A DNA stretch of 23,397 bases, taken from Perkinsus olseni. Taxonomy: Eukaryota; Perkinsozoa; Perkinsida; Perkinsidae. The stretch covers positions 1 to 23,397 of the forward strand of contig JABANP010000672.1 in the NCBI GenBank assembly GCA_013115135.1, written 5' to 3'. The notes under the pieces are model-generated. The model searched no databases, was not told the origin of the DNA, and worked only from the letters and a program-made list of their open reading frames with translations. The translations under genes and the position numbers were made by a program. Shown piece by piece: positions 8,701 through 17,703 of this stretch (position 1 is its first letter; every line of letters starts with the position of its first letter).

Positions 8701-8922
8701 CTACTTGCATGAATAGTTTTCAATACCAGGGCAAGAGTATCCCTTTGCCATTTGACACCTCTTGGCTTTGAGATTACAGCTTGCCGTGTCAGCGGGTATG
8801 CAGCCCAGTTGTATGGCAACGGTAGCACAAGGACCATGGAATAGCACCCGACGCTTGCCGTCCTCAATACCAAGACCCACGTAAAAAACGAGAAAGTAGA
8901 GTAGTGTAGGGAAGGGGCTCAT
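8701..8922 (-). CDS. Possible small secreted cysteine-rich protein (73 aa)
   Basis: The ATG at 8922 begins MSPFPTLLYFLVFYVGLG, a good signal-peptide profile (short n-region, hydrophobic core, small residues near 17-20). The mature part of about 53 residues has six cysteines, in GPC, LGC, ASC, KRC, YSC and YSC contexts, and ends YSCK before the TAG. Six cysteines in so short a secreted peptide suggest three disulfides and an extracellular role. I do not recognise the family. The frame is open upstream of this ATG, so the start is chosen for the signal sequence. It could also be a chance frame, since no homologue or expression can be checked here. Confidence 0.45.
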   Translation of the reverse strand: MSPFPTLLYFLVFYVGLGIEDGKRRVLFHGPCATVAIQLGCIPADTASCNLKAKRCQMAKGYSCPGIENYSCK

Positions 8923-9053
8923 ACGCTTCAGTAGAAGTTGCTGAGAAGAGCGTTCGATAAAGGTGCACTCGGCGTGAAGCAGAGCAAGTAGCCTATAACT
9001 CAGTACAGTGCAGCTATCTCGAACTGGGCTCGGAGAGAAGCAAAAGCACCATT

Positions 9054-9110
9054 GATCCAAAGCTTTATCTGCACCGAACGTAGTACGTATACTTATGCAC
9101 GCGAGTGCAA
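9054..9110 (+). repeat. Dispersed 58-bp repeat, copy 2
   Basis: GATCCAAAGCTTTATCTG opens this copy, and it ends CATGCACGCGAGTGCAA in its core. It aligns end to end with 6404-6461 with about a dozen differences and one gap. Confidence 0.6.
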
Positions 9111-9493
9111 GGCGCGGGAGGAAGCCGCACTCGGTGAAGGCGGAGTTATTAGCCCCGGGCTAACGATGCCGCAGGGATTGTACACCGGTTGAGTAGAAGC
9201 AGGTTAGTCTGTAGCTGTTCCGTAAAATGAAGGTATCACTAGAGACAGTCCTAACTTGGAACTGCTAAGCGTTGCGACTATCGATTGCGTGACACGATCG
9301 ATTACAAGACGTCGGTGTCGAAGTCCAGGGTTCGCGTCACCTTGTGAGGATGCATTGCAATGGTAATGGTGCGACACAGCAAGCTATTCAATAGTTCACA
9401 ACTCCTCAACTATTGGGCTGTCGCCACAACTCCACTGGTTCCTCGGATCCCCGATCTCAGATTGGCTTCTTACATCTGCTCTCTTATCCGCCC

Positions 9494-9522
9494 TTGTACT
9501 CGCGTGCATGCGTATACGTGCT
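9494..9522 (-). repeat. Dispersed repeat core, copy 3 (inverted)
   Basis: The reverse complement carries AGCACGTATACGCATGCACG, matching the 29-bp core of the copies at 6404 and 9054. Confidence 0.6.
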
Positions 9523-9691
9523 CTATAGTGACAACATAGTGACGCCTATAGTGTGCACTATGTAACAGCTACGGTCTGGTTCAATACTACTCAGCTGTTA
9601 GACTACCATCGCTGCACTTACCTTTACTGCTACTACGTCCCATAATGGGACTCCCATTAGTATCAGATAACCAACTGACCTGTTATGCGCT

Positions 9692-9720
9692 TTGCACTCG
9701 CGTGCATGAGTATGCGTGCT
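9692..9720 (-). repeat. Dispersed repeat core, copy 4 (inverted)
   Basis: The reverse complement carries AGCACGCATACTCATGCACG, the same 29-bp core. It lies 198 bp after copy 3 in the same orientation. Confidence 0.6.
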
Positions 9721-9945
9721 GTCCTTAGCTTAGCGTAGTACACTGTAGTGCACATTATCATTAAGCTCCTCTTCAGTCCAATCTTACCTTTCTTTGAGCC
9801 CCATCTCAAAAAGCCACACTGTATTGAGTTATAGTGCACTTGATTGTAAGCTGCGTGTTAAGTCTACGCTGTAGATTACCTTTCCCTATCGAGTTCTCCC
9901 CGGAGCCGTCGTGGCCCGTGCGCCGCGCAGGGTCAACTTGTACGC

Positions 9946-9976
9946 GCGAGCTCTTCGCGAGTCGCGAAGAGTTCGC
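9946..9976. repeat. 31-bp near-perfect palindrome
   Basis: The left arm GCGAGCTCTTCGCGA (9946-9960) and the right arm TCGCGAAGAGTTCGC (9962-9976) pair in 14 of 15 positions around a single G. A further CGCGA follows at 9980. Such a structure could form a cruciform or RNA hairpin; no function is visible. Confidence 0.8.
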
Positions 9977-10410
9977 TAATCGCGACTCAACCATGACGCC
10001 TAATCTGCCGGAAGGTTGGTATAGAAACACTCACATTGAGACAACCAGGCCACAACCCGGCTGTCTTCCTGCTCTCACGGCCGCCGTGACATCGATTGCG
10101 GTGTGACTCATGCCGTGTGCGGAATCTCTGTTACGCGCCGCACTTGTTCATACGCTCAATCCCATGGGTGAGGCTCGCAGTCCGACCCCGCTAATTCTAA
10201 AGAGCCGAGGTTCCCGAAAGATGCCACTTTTAGATATCCCTGTCAGCAGGCTGCTGATCTCCAGTGCGAAGTGCTTCACTCACAAAACACTGAGCTTTGA
10301 GCGTTGAAAAGACTTTATCGGGCTGTAGACCGTCGCCCACAAGCATGATTAGCTCCGTCAACAGAAAGCGATCGCTCTCTCCGTAGTCAGCCCGAGTTGC
10401 CCGCTTGACA

Positions 10411-10443
10411 CCTCACTAACCGAGCGAATCTCAGTTAGCGAGG
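10411..10443. repeat. Inverted repeat, 14-bp arms, 5-nt loop
   Basis: CCTCACTAACCGAG (10411-10424) pairs with CTCAGTTAGCGAGG (10430-10443) in 12 of 14 positions around the loop CGAAT. It is a possible hairpin of unknown role. Confidence 0.6.
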
Positions 10444-10624
10444 TCCGCTGCATCGATGTACGGCAGAACACTCCTTCGGGGACGGGGAGGACTCTCGGGA
10501 TCGATACGCTCTGTGCAGCACAGCGTCTATCCATCCTCTGACAAGGCCCCGAGCTGACCACATACGTAGGAGGTCAGCTCGGACAGAAATGGTGTTGGAC
10601 TGCGGGCTCACGCCGAGCGGAAGC

Positions 10625-10728
10625 CCGTTCAAGTGCGAACAGAATAAACTTAATACTCGATAAGTATCGAAAAAATCGATACTGAATCGGACATTTTTTT
10701 CTGAGTTCAGAAGAGAGCACTTGAACGG
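10625..10728. repeat. 104-bp element with 12-bp terminal inverted repeats and an inner hairpin
   Basis: CCGTTCAAGTGC (10625-10636) is exactly inverted at 10717-10728. Inside it AGTATCGA (10663-10670) and TCGATACT (10676-10683) form a second perfect 8-bp hairpin with an A5 loop, followed by a T-run. It lies 126 bases beyond the end of the GCP3-like gene. It could be a MITE-like element, or a structured 3' element of that gene. Confidence 0.6.
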
Positions 10729-10787
10729 AGCTCAGGTGAGGAGGTTTAGCGGACCTTCAGTGTGTTAAAACACTCGTTTGCTCGTTC

Positions 10788-10820
10788 GTTTTTGTAAGGA
10801 CTTACTAGCAAAAACGAAAC
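10788..10820. repeat. Hairpin, 10-bp stem
   Basis: TTCGTTTTTG and CAAAAACGAA form a perfect stem about 12 nt apart, between the 104-bp element and the stop codon of the GCP3-like gene. It may sit in that gene's 3' UTR. Confidence 0.5.
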
Positions 10821-10854
10821 AACAAAGATCGACGAGGAAACCCTCTTGATGCAT

Positions 10855-13800
10855 TCAATAGTAGAAACAGTTGAAGTCTATCCGGTTGACTAGATGCTTT
10901 AATTCCGTTTTCATGGCCATGGCTCCCGCACAGAACTTCTGCAAGTTGCCCAGGAACTCCTCTCTGCGTTCTGTCACGGCTCGCTTGAACTCGACCGCCG
11001 TAGCCTCGTCCATCAACGGCATCCTACAGAACAACAAAAGTGATGCGGAAACTGAACAGCAAGTCTCTTCAATGTATTCAACATCAGCAAGAGAATATTA
11101 CGAATGGTGAATTATGAAACAATAAATAAATAATTGTGATCTTGAAGTCTACGAAACTAATTCTAAGCGAGAACTATTTTTCCGGAATTTCTCATTTTTT
11201 ACGCAGAGTTCGAAGTCGGCCTTCTAGTTTATTGCTCTAGTGATAGATGCTTTACGTGGAGACACCGTAGTTCGACAGAATCATCGAAGTGTCACTTTCA
11301 CCTATTTCCACGTCGTTTTCGTTCTACAAAGCACGGAAGCCGGACTGTATCTCACATTCCCTTAGAGCTGAGCAACCGTACTGGGATCGAGAAAAGTACG
11401 TTCCAAATTGACCACCTTGTACGGGTACGGAGGACTAGCACGGAGGTGTATCAAATTTACTAACTTTTCGGGCTAAATGGGCGTAGGGATTGAAGGTTTT
11501 AGGAAATGAAAGCGACGCATCTTTTAGTCAGGGGGATGATTCCCAGCGCTGATAAATAGATTGCAGAGTCGACAGAGTTGACGATATGATTATCACTGAG
11601 AACAGGAGATCGCGCCAGAGAATACGCCCACGACTTGTCTTAGCCTCAGCAACAGTTGCCATCTCCCGACCTACTCATTTTCGCTTCCTTCACACCCCAA
11701 CGCCGCACCGGACAGGTCGCCGTATATCCGCTCCTGCAGAGTAGTGAACCTGCCATCGCGTGACGCTGCTGCAGAGCAGCTCGAGCGAAGCGGTACTGAT
11801 AGATGCCGCTGAGCAGCTCGTTCAACACCTCGAAAACTTTCATCTGTTTCTTGCCAGCAGCTGTATCAGCACTGTGGTTGAGGAAGTGTCCAGCAGCCAG
11901 CCGTGACAAGTATTCTGAGAAAAATCAAAGGCGGAACGGCTTTTTGCAATTTTCCCGAAAAATCCACGAAAATTCCTGTAAAAAAGACGAATAATGGACA
12001 TCATAAGACCAGCATTCGTCACGCGCCACGAAATTCAGGTCCAAGTGTCACCTTCGTGCAATCGTAGAACTCGATCGAGGTCTGCCTCCTGCTGACTAGC
12101 AAGGGACTCCAGCGCGTCTCGGAGCTTCTGCCATGCAGTGTCAATAACGTTGAATCTAAGCTCGACCAGCGTCCGCGACAAAAAATGTCGAAGATTCCTA
12201 CGCGAAGAAGGAGCGCAGATGCTGCACCAGATGCCACATTTCGTGCCGCAGGGCGTTACACGTTTGCAGCAGATGAATAACACTGTCGTTCGGTGACGCG
12301 GATGAACCTGCACTCGGGAGAAATTCACGTCAAAATCGACAAGTGTCTTCCCGCGTCACTTTTTTGCCGTTTCTGATGGACAGCCCGCAGTACTGTTCGA
12401 TGCGCGATCATTTGCTGGCTCCAAGCAGATGATAATTGGCGCTCCGCCCTGTGAAGCCTGAACGAAGGATATTCCAAAAATACAGAATTTTTCTGAGAAT
12501 TTCCGAGGATACTAGTCCGGCCACTGTGCCAGGTTTCCAGAAAAAAATCTTCCGGGTGCGGTCACGTCCCGACCTCCAAGATATGCTGAAGACCTTCCTA
12601 TACTGGTGCATCGCTCCGTCGTTGAGTATCACAGATATTGGCTGAGTGGCTATGTAGTCCAGGGAAAATATCTCCCAACCTGAAGCGAGGTGGTCGGGAC
12701 GGCTCATCCCTGCTGAGGCCTGCCAGTGTCGCTGAGGCCCGGCTTTTCGAGGCGCGCGGTGAGCCTGTTGTCGAACTCCTCCTGCTGGTCATCGCCGCCA
12801 CTCGCAGCAGCCCCAGCGCTGCCCACCCGCTGGAGACGAAGGGCGTGGTCTGTGAGGTCTCGGAAAGTGTGAACCCTCAACGCTAAAGGAAAACAACTTC
12901 CGATCAAACCAGGGGGGAAATGGAGACCTTGAGCTCGGGTAGAAAGATGCTCCGTCATGAGATCGAGGAGATGGCCGACAAAGTCGCCCTGGGACAGCAA
13001 AAGATACCTGCATAATTTCGTGGCGCGTGACGGTGAAGCGAGCAGACTATCTACTTTTTAACGGCCAGCAAGTGGTCCTGTAATCTGTACTTATTCATCA
13101 TCAATCGAAACACGAGCGAGGTCTCGCGACGGTATGCCGTCTGCACCTACACACCGATGATCTAAATCGATCACCTGGGCGAGCGCGATCTGCATGAACA
13201 TCTTACCATCCTAGTGAGGCTCTCAGCACTGGGCTCTTCGCCTCCTTCTGGGTGAGGTAGCGGCTCGTCTTGATCGCCCAACCAATCGCCCTCGCTGCAG
13301 CATTGACGGACGAAGTTGATCGACTTACCCGTCACAAAAATCTGCAGACGTGCGAAAAATGCCAACTCTTAGCGGAGCGATGCAATCGCCACGGACCTTG
13401 AGAGCCACATCTTCAGTGATGATGGAAGGCACTTTGTCGAAGTCAAGAACAAAAGCCCCCGTCCAAATATCGGAGCAGGAGGTCGTACGGTTGGAGACAG
13501 CCGCGTGCTCTTCAATAAAGAAGTCCGCTTCACCCCCCTTCATCAGGCGACCCTCGCTCTGAATAAGGCAGCAGTACAGGAAGGTGACGCTCGCTGCTAA
13601 GGGGAACTCAGTTCGCCGGGCTTCTTCAAATTCTGATATAAATGAGATTTTCAGATCTACTTTTTTAATAAAGCGCTACTACTTATCGTCGCGAAACCTG
13701 ATGAAGTATGTGATGAATCTTACGTCGAAGCTAGATCTTATTTTTGGCAGAGATATTATAGCAGTTCAAGAAGATTTCAATATACAAAAATTATTACAAA

Positions 13801-15888
13801 ATAGACGAAAAATGGTCTACAGGTGGGCGACAGTACGGGTACGGTCTAGTACGGAGCACGGTATGGGTACGAGTATGGCTCCGTGCCCGTACTACCCGTC
13901 GCAGCGGTTCCCAAGTACCGTACTAGTACGCCGTTCTTAAAGTACGGCGTAATTTAGTACACGTATGCGTTGTTTAATATATTTAATACGTACTAGGTCT
14001 CCGTACCCGTACTAGATTGACAGTTCGAAACGTACTGCGTACCGTACTTTCCTCGACCCCAGTACGGTTGCCCAACTCTGAAATGGTCGACCACAAAATA
14101 TCTTTCCCAAATTTTCAAATTAGAACTATTGCATCCCTTCCCGATCCATTACACGACTAATATAGATGCAGTCGTGAGGCACTGCCGCGCAACAAAGCCC
14201 GAGCGTACGCTTCAGGGAGATCACCATGACTTACCACCCAGAGGTGTATCATGGCGACCAGAGGCTGCAGAGTTCGACTGATGATGTCGTCGAGGACACT
14301 TCTGAGTGTGCATGCCGGGGCGCTACCTGACAACGCGGCTGGCCATGGCTGGTATCTTCGGACTCTGAATCAGGCGAGCTTCGACCTGCCCATGCGGCAT
14401 TGGATGACCGCCATAAATGCTCAACTGATTTCATCTCGAGGTTAATCGATCATCAGGGCGCGCGCTAAACAGAAGGCACTCACCTTGAACGGGTAACCAT
14501 CTGGTCGTGAAGTCAGCACGAGCGTCGCGAAGGGTGATAATGTCGGAAATCATCGCTCCGCCATTTTTCTCCGAAAGGCAGGCTTGCGCCAATCTAATCA
14601 GACGAGAGTTCATACACAGTCTGAGAACTCTCAATGAAGACTTTAAACCGCCACGGGCCGGTATCAGCAAGCTGAGCAGTTCGGGTACCTCACGGAATAG
14701 GTTGACCAGCTTGTGATATCATGATCGACTAAGTTGTGGTGGGAAGCGATATTCCTCTCGTATGTGGGCTGAGCGGCCAATCGACGCGCCCACGGCAATC
14801 GGAGATCTTTCTGTAAGTTTTGTTATTTTCTGGGCGACCACACAAGCGCATCAGAAAATATAAATAACGGCAATATGTATAGTGATGGATGATATTCTCC
14901 AACCGCTGCAGCGAGTATCCCCGGCGACCTCTCAAGGGCCGCCAACTGCCTGCCTGGTTGGTAGGCCCAGGCTTGCAGATGCTGCAACGTCCATCCTGAT
15001 CCAGCCACGCGGGACTCTAACGTCACCGTTAACCTGAGGCGAGAGCTATGAAAAAACTTCGCTCCGCCTTAAATCGCAATAAATACCTGTAGTACTCCAT
15101 GAGACGATCCCTGATCTGGTTAGCGAACGCCCCTGCCGTCCGTGACGGGCAGGTCGGCGCTTCGAGGGTGTCGTCGTCTAGTAGGCGGTTAACTCGCTCG
15201 AGCACGCGCCTGACGGAAGGGCGTGGAAGATGTGACGCCCTCCGCCACCCGGACCTGTAGGTGCCCCCGACACGGCATAGGTCGAGACAGGCTGATGCAT
15301 GCCTGGCCGGGAGCTCGATGTCACGGCCATTGCTGATGCCGCCGAATATATAACGCTCGGTGCGGGAATTGAACCTGTGCGGGAAAGTGACTGAAATGTA
15401 CGTCCAAGTAAGGCCCCGTCGGCGTAAAGGAATGATACGCAAACGCCGACCTGAATATACTGCCATCGATTCCCTGCAAGACAAACACCAAGTCTCGTAC
15501 GAGTTCCTTCTCGGTCACTCCTAACGAACAACAATCGAAGAACGCACTCGACCTCCGATATGCCCACCCTTAGTCTGTGCGATCGTCTTCGGCTGGTCCG
15601 AGGGCGCAGACATGGTCATCTTCAGCATATCAGAGGCCACACCAGAGCTACTGGCACGGGCTTGGTGGTCATCCGAGCCAGTGCATCCTGAGGGAGGCGT
15701 GAGAGGGTCTATAGTGGAGCTCGCGGCCTGATCGTCTTGGATGCGAAGCGATGTATTTCAGACGCTTTTGCGTGAAGAAAGCAGATGGACGGCCTCTGCA
15801 GCTTCGAGAAGTGAACGGGAAATTTAGGAGTAGTCACGAGCCGCTCTACTCGGTTCAGTTGGCGCCAAAACTGCGCTCTGTCGCTCAT
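10855..15888 (-). CDS. Gamma-tubulin complex component 3-like protein (Spc98/GCP3), 20 exons, 765 aa
   Basis: It would help form the gamma-tubulin ring complex that nucleates microtubules. Exons: 15888-15838, 15727-15553, 15520-15451, 15374-15255, 15209-15087, 15045-14929, 14593-14484, 14424-14409, 14301-14235, 13558-13397, 13341-13207, 13140-13055, 13007-12928, 12882-12724, 12679-12574, 12457-12360, 12307-12202, 12155-12052, 11914-11671, 11023-10855. All phases close. Grip1 opens at TEKELVRDLVFVLQGIDG (about 78-95). LTLESRV, EKNGGAMISDII and QPLVAMIHLWV follow, then EADFFIEE, VTGKSINFVRQ (340-350), LLLSQGDFVGHLL, GWEIFSLDY (491-499), FSISWRLHRAERQL, HEEYLSRL, and the C-terminus RIDFNCFYY, matching the family end R-x-DFN-x-x-Y. 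GKSINF and GW-x-x-FSLDY favour GCP3 over GCP2. Half the donors are GTC. The N-terminal region before grip1 (about 76 aa) is short for GCP3, and exon 1 with its start is the least certain part. Confidence 0.92.
11024..11670 (-). other. Last intron of the GCP3-like gene (647 nt), with GTACGG repeat copy
   Basis: The donor is TAG|GTCGGG and the acceptor CTGTAG. It joins KMSR to MPLMDEATAV in phase 2. An alternative donor at 11749 (GCAG|GTTCAC) breaks the frame, so 11670 is preferred. A repeat copy lies at 11372-11443. Confidence 0.75.
11372..11443 (+). repeat. GTACGG-rich dispersed repeat, copy A
   Basis: It runs from GCAACCGTACTGGGATCGAG to GTACGGGTACGGAGGACTAG and continues a few bases. The reverse complement of 13987-14071 has the same blocks in the same order, with about 10 extra bases between them. 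Confidence 0.75.
12680..12723 (-). other. GC-AG intron in the GCP3-like gene (44 nt)
   Basis: GACACTG|GCAGGC...CTTCAG|GTTGGGAG. Its removal creates DTGWEIFSLDY, the conserved GCP motif. The unspliced frame meets a TGA within the intron. Confidence 0.85.
13559..14234 (-). other. Longest GCP3 intron (676 nt), repeat-filled
   Basis: The donor is GTG|GTAAGT and the acceptor TTATTCAG. It joins HLWV to SEGRLMKGGEADFF in phase 0, exactly the family's W-x-x-x-G-x-L-x-x-x-x-x-x-FFI motif. The first two thirds as read on the plus strand hold an A/T-rich stretch, then dense GTACGG motifs (13835-14071). Confidence 0.85.
13835..14071 (-). repeat. GTACGG-rich dispersed repeat, copy B (inverted relative to copy A)
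   Basis: GTACGG/CCGTAC and close variants recur many times. It includes a 12-bp perfect palindrome CGTACTAGTACG (13919-13930) and a hairpin with arms GTACGGAGCACGG and CCGTGCCCGTAC. The 13987-14071 part is the inverted counterpart of 11372-11443. Confidence 0.75.
14409..14424 (-). other. 16-nt microexon of the GCP3-like gene
   Basis: It is flanked by AATCAG on the 5' side and GTCATC on the 3' side. It supplies EHLW and completes V and R at its two ends. It is needed to link the phase-1 end of 14593-14484 to the phase-2 start of 14301-14235. The joined text VEHLWRSVLDDII fits the family's helix before P-L-x-x-M-I-x-x-W. Confidence 0.65.
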
Positions 15889-16128
15889 CCAAAAGTGATC
15901 TGAGTGATTCTCGACACTTTTCCTACCACATTTCCGCTGGACAGCCCTCCATCCATCCATCCGCTGCTACCGCCTGCAGCCATGAGGCAAGGAATCGCCA
16001 CCGGCCTCCTACCTTCAGCGCGGGCTGCTGCTCTGTAATTTGGCGGATCGGCGTCATGCTTTCGCGCGAGGCGAGCTACTGCTTGCTGCCAACTTCTAGA
16101 ACGACACTACATACCGTGAAATTGCAAG
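15889..16128. promoter_or_regulatory. Likely divergent 5' region
   Basis: This short stretch separates the 5' end of the GCP3-like gene (minus) from plus-strand coding-like sequence. GATG/CATC runs (CATCCATCCATC at 15951-15962) are present. I see no clear TATA box. The role is inferred from position only. Confidence 0.25.
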
Positions 16129-17585
16129 TTGCGAGTGGACGAACGGGGACTGTCGGAGGGCAGGAACCAGTCTCGTGGGAGAAGGCTCAGCGAGAATGAA
16201 ATTCATGCGTTCTCCCTCGGTCCAAACGCACCGCATCCCACCAGCATCGTGTCTCGCCCTAATGTCCGAGCGCTGCGCAGCGCTGGTAATGCGACTTGTG
16301 ACGACTGGGCTTTCCGGGGTCTCAGCGATGCCGAAACGTCCACGTGCTTTGCACGCCAGGAGAGGGCCCACCGAGGAGGTGCGCACAGCGAAAGATTTTC
16401 CGCACCGGGCGGCATCGCGGCAGATGTGAGACGACTACCATGAGTATCTCTTCATTCACTCTTTTAAGCGTCACCGAGCTGATCAGGTACGATACCCATA
16501 ACGTCAGCCACGAGCATGCGGACGATAGAAAGATACGTCCGCATTATCGGCATGTCATAGGAGTAGGTCAAAAAGATCACCGAACCTTATTTGTATCTTC
16601 CCGCCTTGACCGGAAGAATTCAGTCGGCGAGGAGCGCCGTTCGAGCTCTCCCACTCATGGGAGGCAGGTGTTCACTCCAACACGAGCACTGATTGTAGCA
16701 TTTTATCCAAGAATTCACATCGATGATAAGGCTACCAGGAGTGAAGGATACCACATCCTCTTCAAGCGAGGGACGAAAGGAGTACTCAGTCCAACGGTAA
16801 GCTGAAATCAACAGGTTGTAGTTAGCGTACGAAGAAACTCCCTCAACAAGCCTCTTGGCTAGTTGGTAGAGGCACGCTTAGTGAGCGGGAGGTCGTCGCT
16901 CACTCCGGCAGAAGGCTTATGCAGAACACGCAACCTATATTCTCCGCGAGCAATCCGCGCGTGCTGACGCCTCTCTGATTTCAGGCGCCCCCAGGAATCC
17001 AGGAATTTAACGCGCGATGAAATACACGGCAGGATTTCATCACGATCCGCACCGCGAGTCGCTTGCCACTTGGCAGCGCAAAACGCACTCGCGAGCGCGA
17101 TGCGCGACCTGCTCAACTGACTCAGCAGAGCAGGGTCTCACGCTAGCAGCTGTGTTGCACCAACAGAGGGTACAGATGCCAGCATCCCAATCGCCTAACC
17201 ACAACGCAAACTACGCGCGCATGAGAGAACGAAGGCGGAACGCCACTGCAGTGTACGCAGCAGCCAACCACGCGCAGTCTTTTTCTATTCAGCGGAACTT
17301 CAACGAGGACAAATCGATGCAGCACGGACAAGAGCATGAGCAAATGATACAAAGTCTCTCTGAGTACCAGAGAGAGACTGTTGTTTCCACCATGGTTAAT
17401 CGGCGGAGAGCTGACCGGTGAGAGGTGTGACACCAATATATCATGCAGGGCTGCATGCGTACAACGTAGCCGACCGTTCTGATGCTCTGGACTCCGCTGC
17501 CAGGGCCCGGTCTCAGATGGTAGGACTATTATGCCAGCGCTTCTTCGAGAGTTCCAAATTCGGGTATAATGGTAAAAACAAATAA
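16129..17585 (+). CDS. Possible multi-exon gene of unknown function, model unresolved
   Basis: Several plus-strand segments have coding-like composition without chance-like features. 16129-16425 is open and is followed by a canonical GTGAGA donor. 16494-16797 is open, ending at a GTAAGC donor. 16889-16957 contains NTQPIFSASNPR. 17126-17421 is rich in Gln, Asn, Arg and Glu (for example ATAVYAAANHAQSF and KSMQHGQEHEQMIQ). 17451-17585 contains ADRSDALDSAARARSQMV and ends GYNGKNK before the TAA. I could not find splice joins that keep all of these in frame, so they may belong to one gene, two genes, or partly be noise. Minus-strand frames also cross 16100-17100. No domain is recognised. Confidence 0.3.
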
Positions 17586-17703
17586 CAGGGCTCGCGAGTG
17601 AACCTCGGGGTCCTCGCCACTTACCCTACTTGTACAATCTTGCATTTCCTCAACGCCAGTCTCAGTCATACAGGGCAGTTCCTCCTAGTCAATAAAGGCC
17701 TCG

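Larger units (their letters stand above)
8923..10624. other. Repeat-rich intergenic region, no supported gene
   Basis: About 1.7 kb holds three copies of the dispersed repeat (9054-9110, and inverted at 9494-9522 and 9692-9720), a 31-bp palindrome at 9946-9976 and a hairpin at 10411-10443. Between 9520 and 9860 the phrases around the repeats (GTGCACTAT, TTACCTTT) recur in degenerate form. Open frames are short and without recognisable domains. Confidence 0.4.

Noticed and set aside
9323..9345. A second B-box-like GGTTCGCGTC
   Set aside because: It departs from the B-box consensus, and there is no matching A box or stem structure upstream.
12012..13036. Identical phrase CGTCACGCGCCACGAAAT in two GCP3 introns (forward at 12017, reverse-complement context near 13017-13030)
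   Set aside because: The shared piece is short and its surroundings do not align, so I cannot tell a repeat from coincidence.
14302..14326. A 25-nt intron in GCP3 joining RVV-R to SVLDD
   Set aside because: It keeps local frame but leaves the upstream exon unconnected to 14593-14484. The 16-nt microexon with a 107-nt intron closes all phases.
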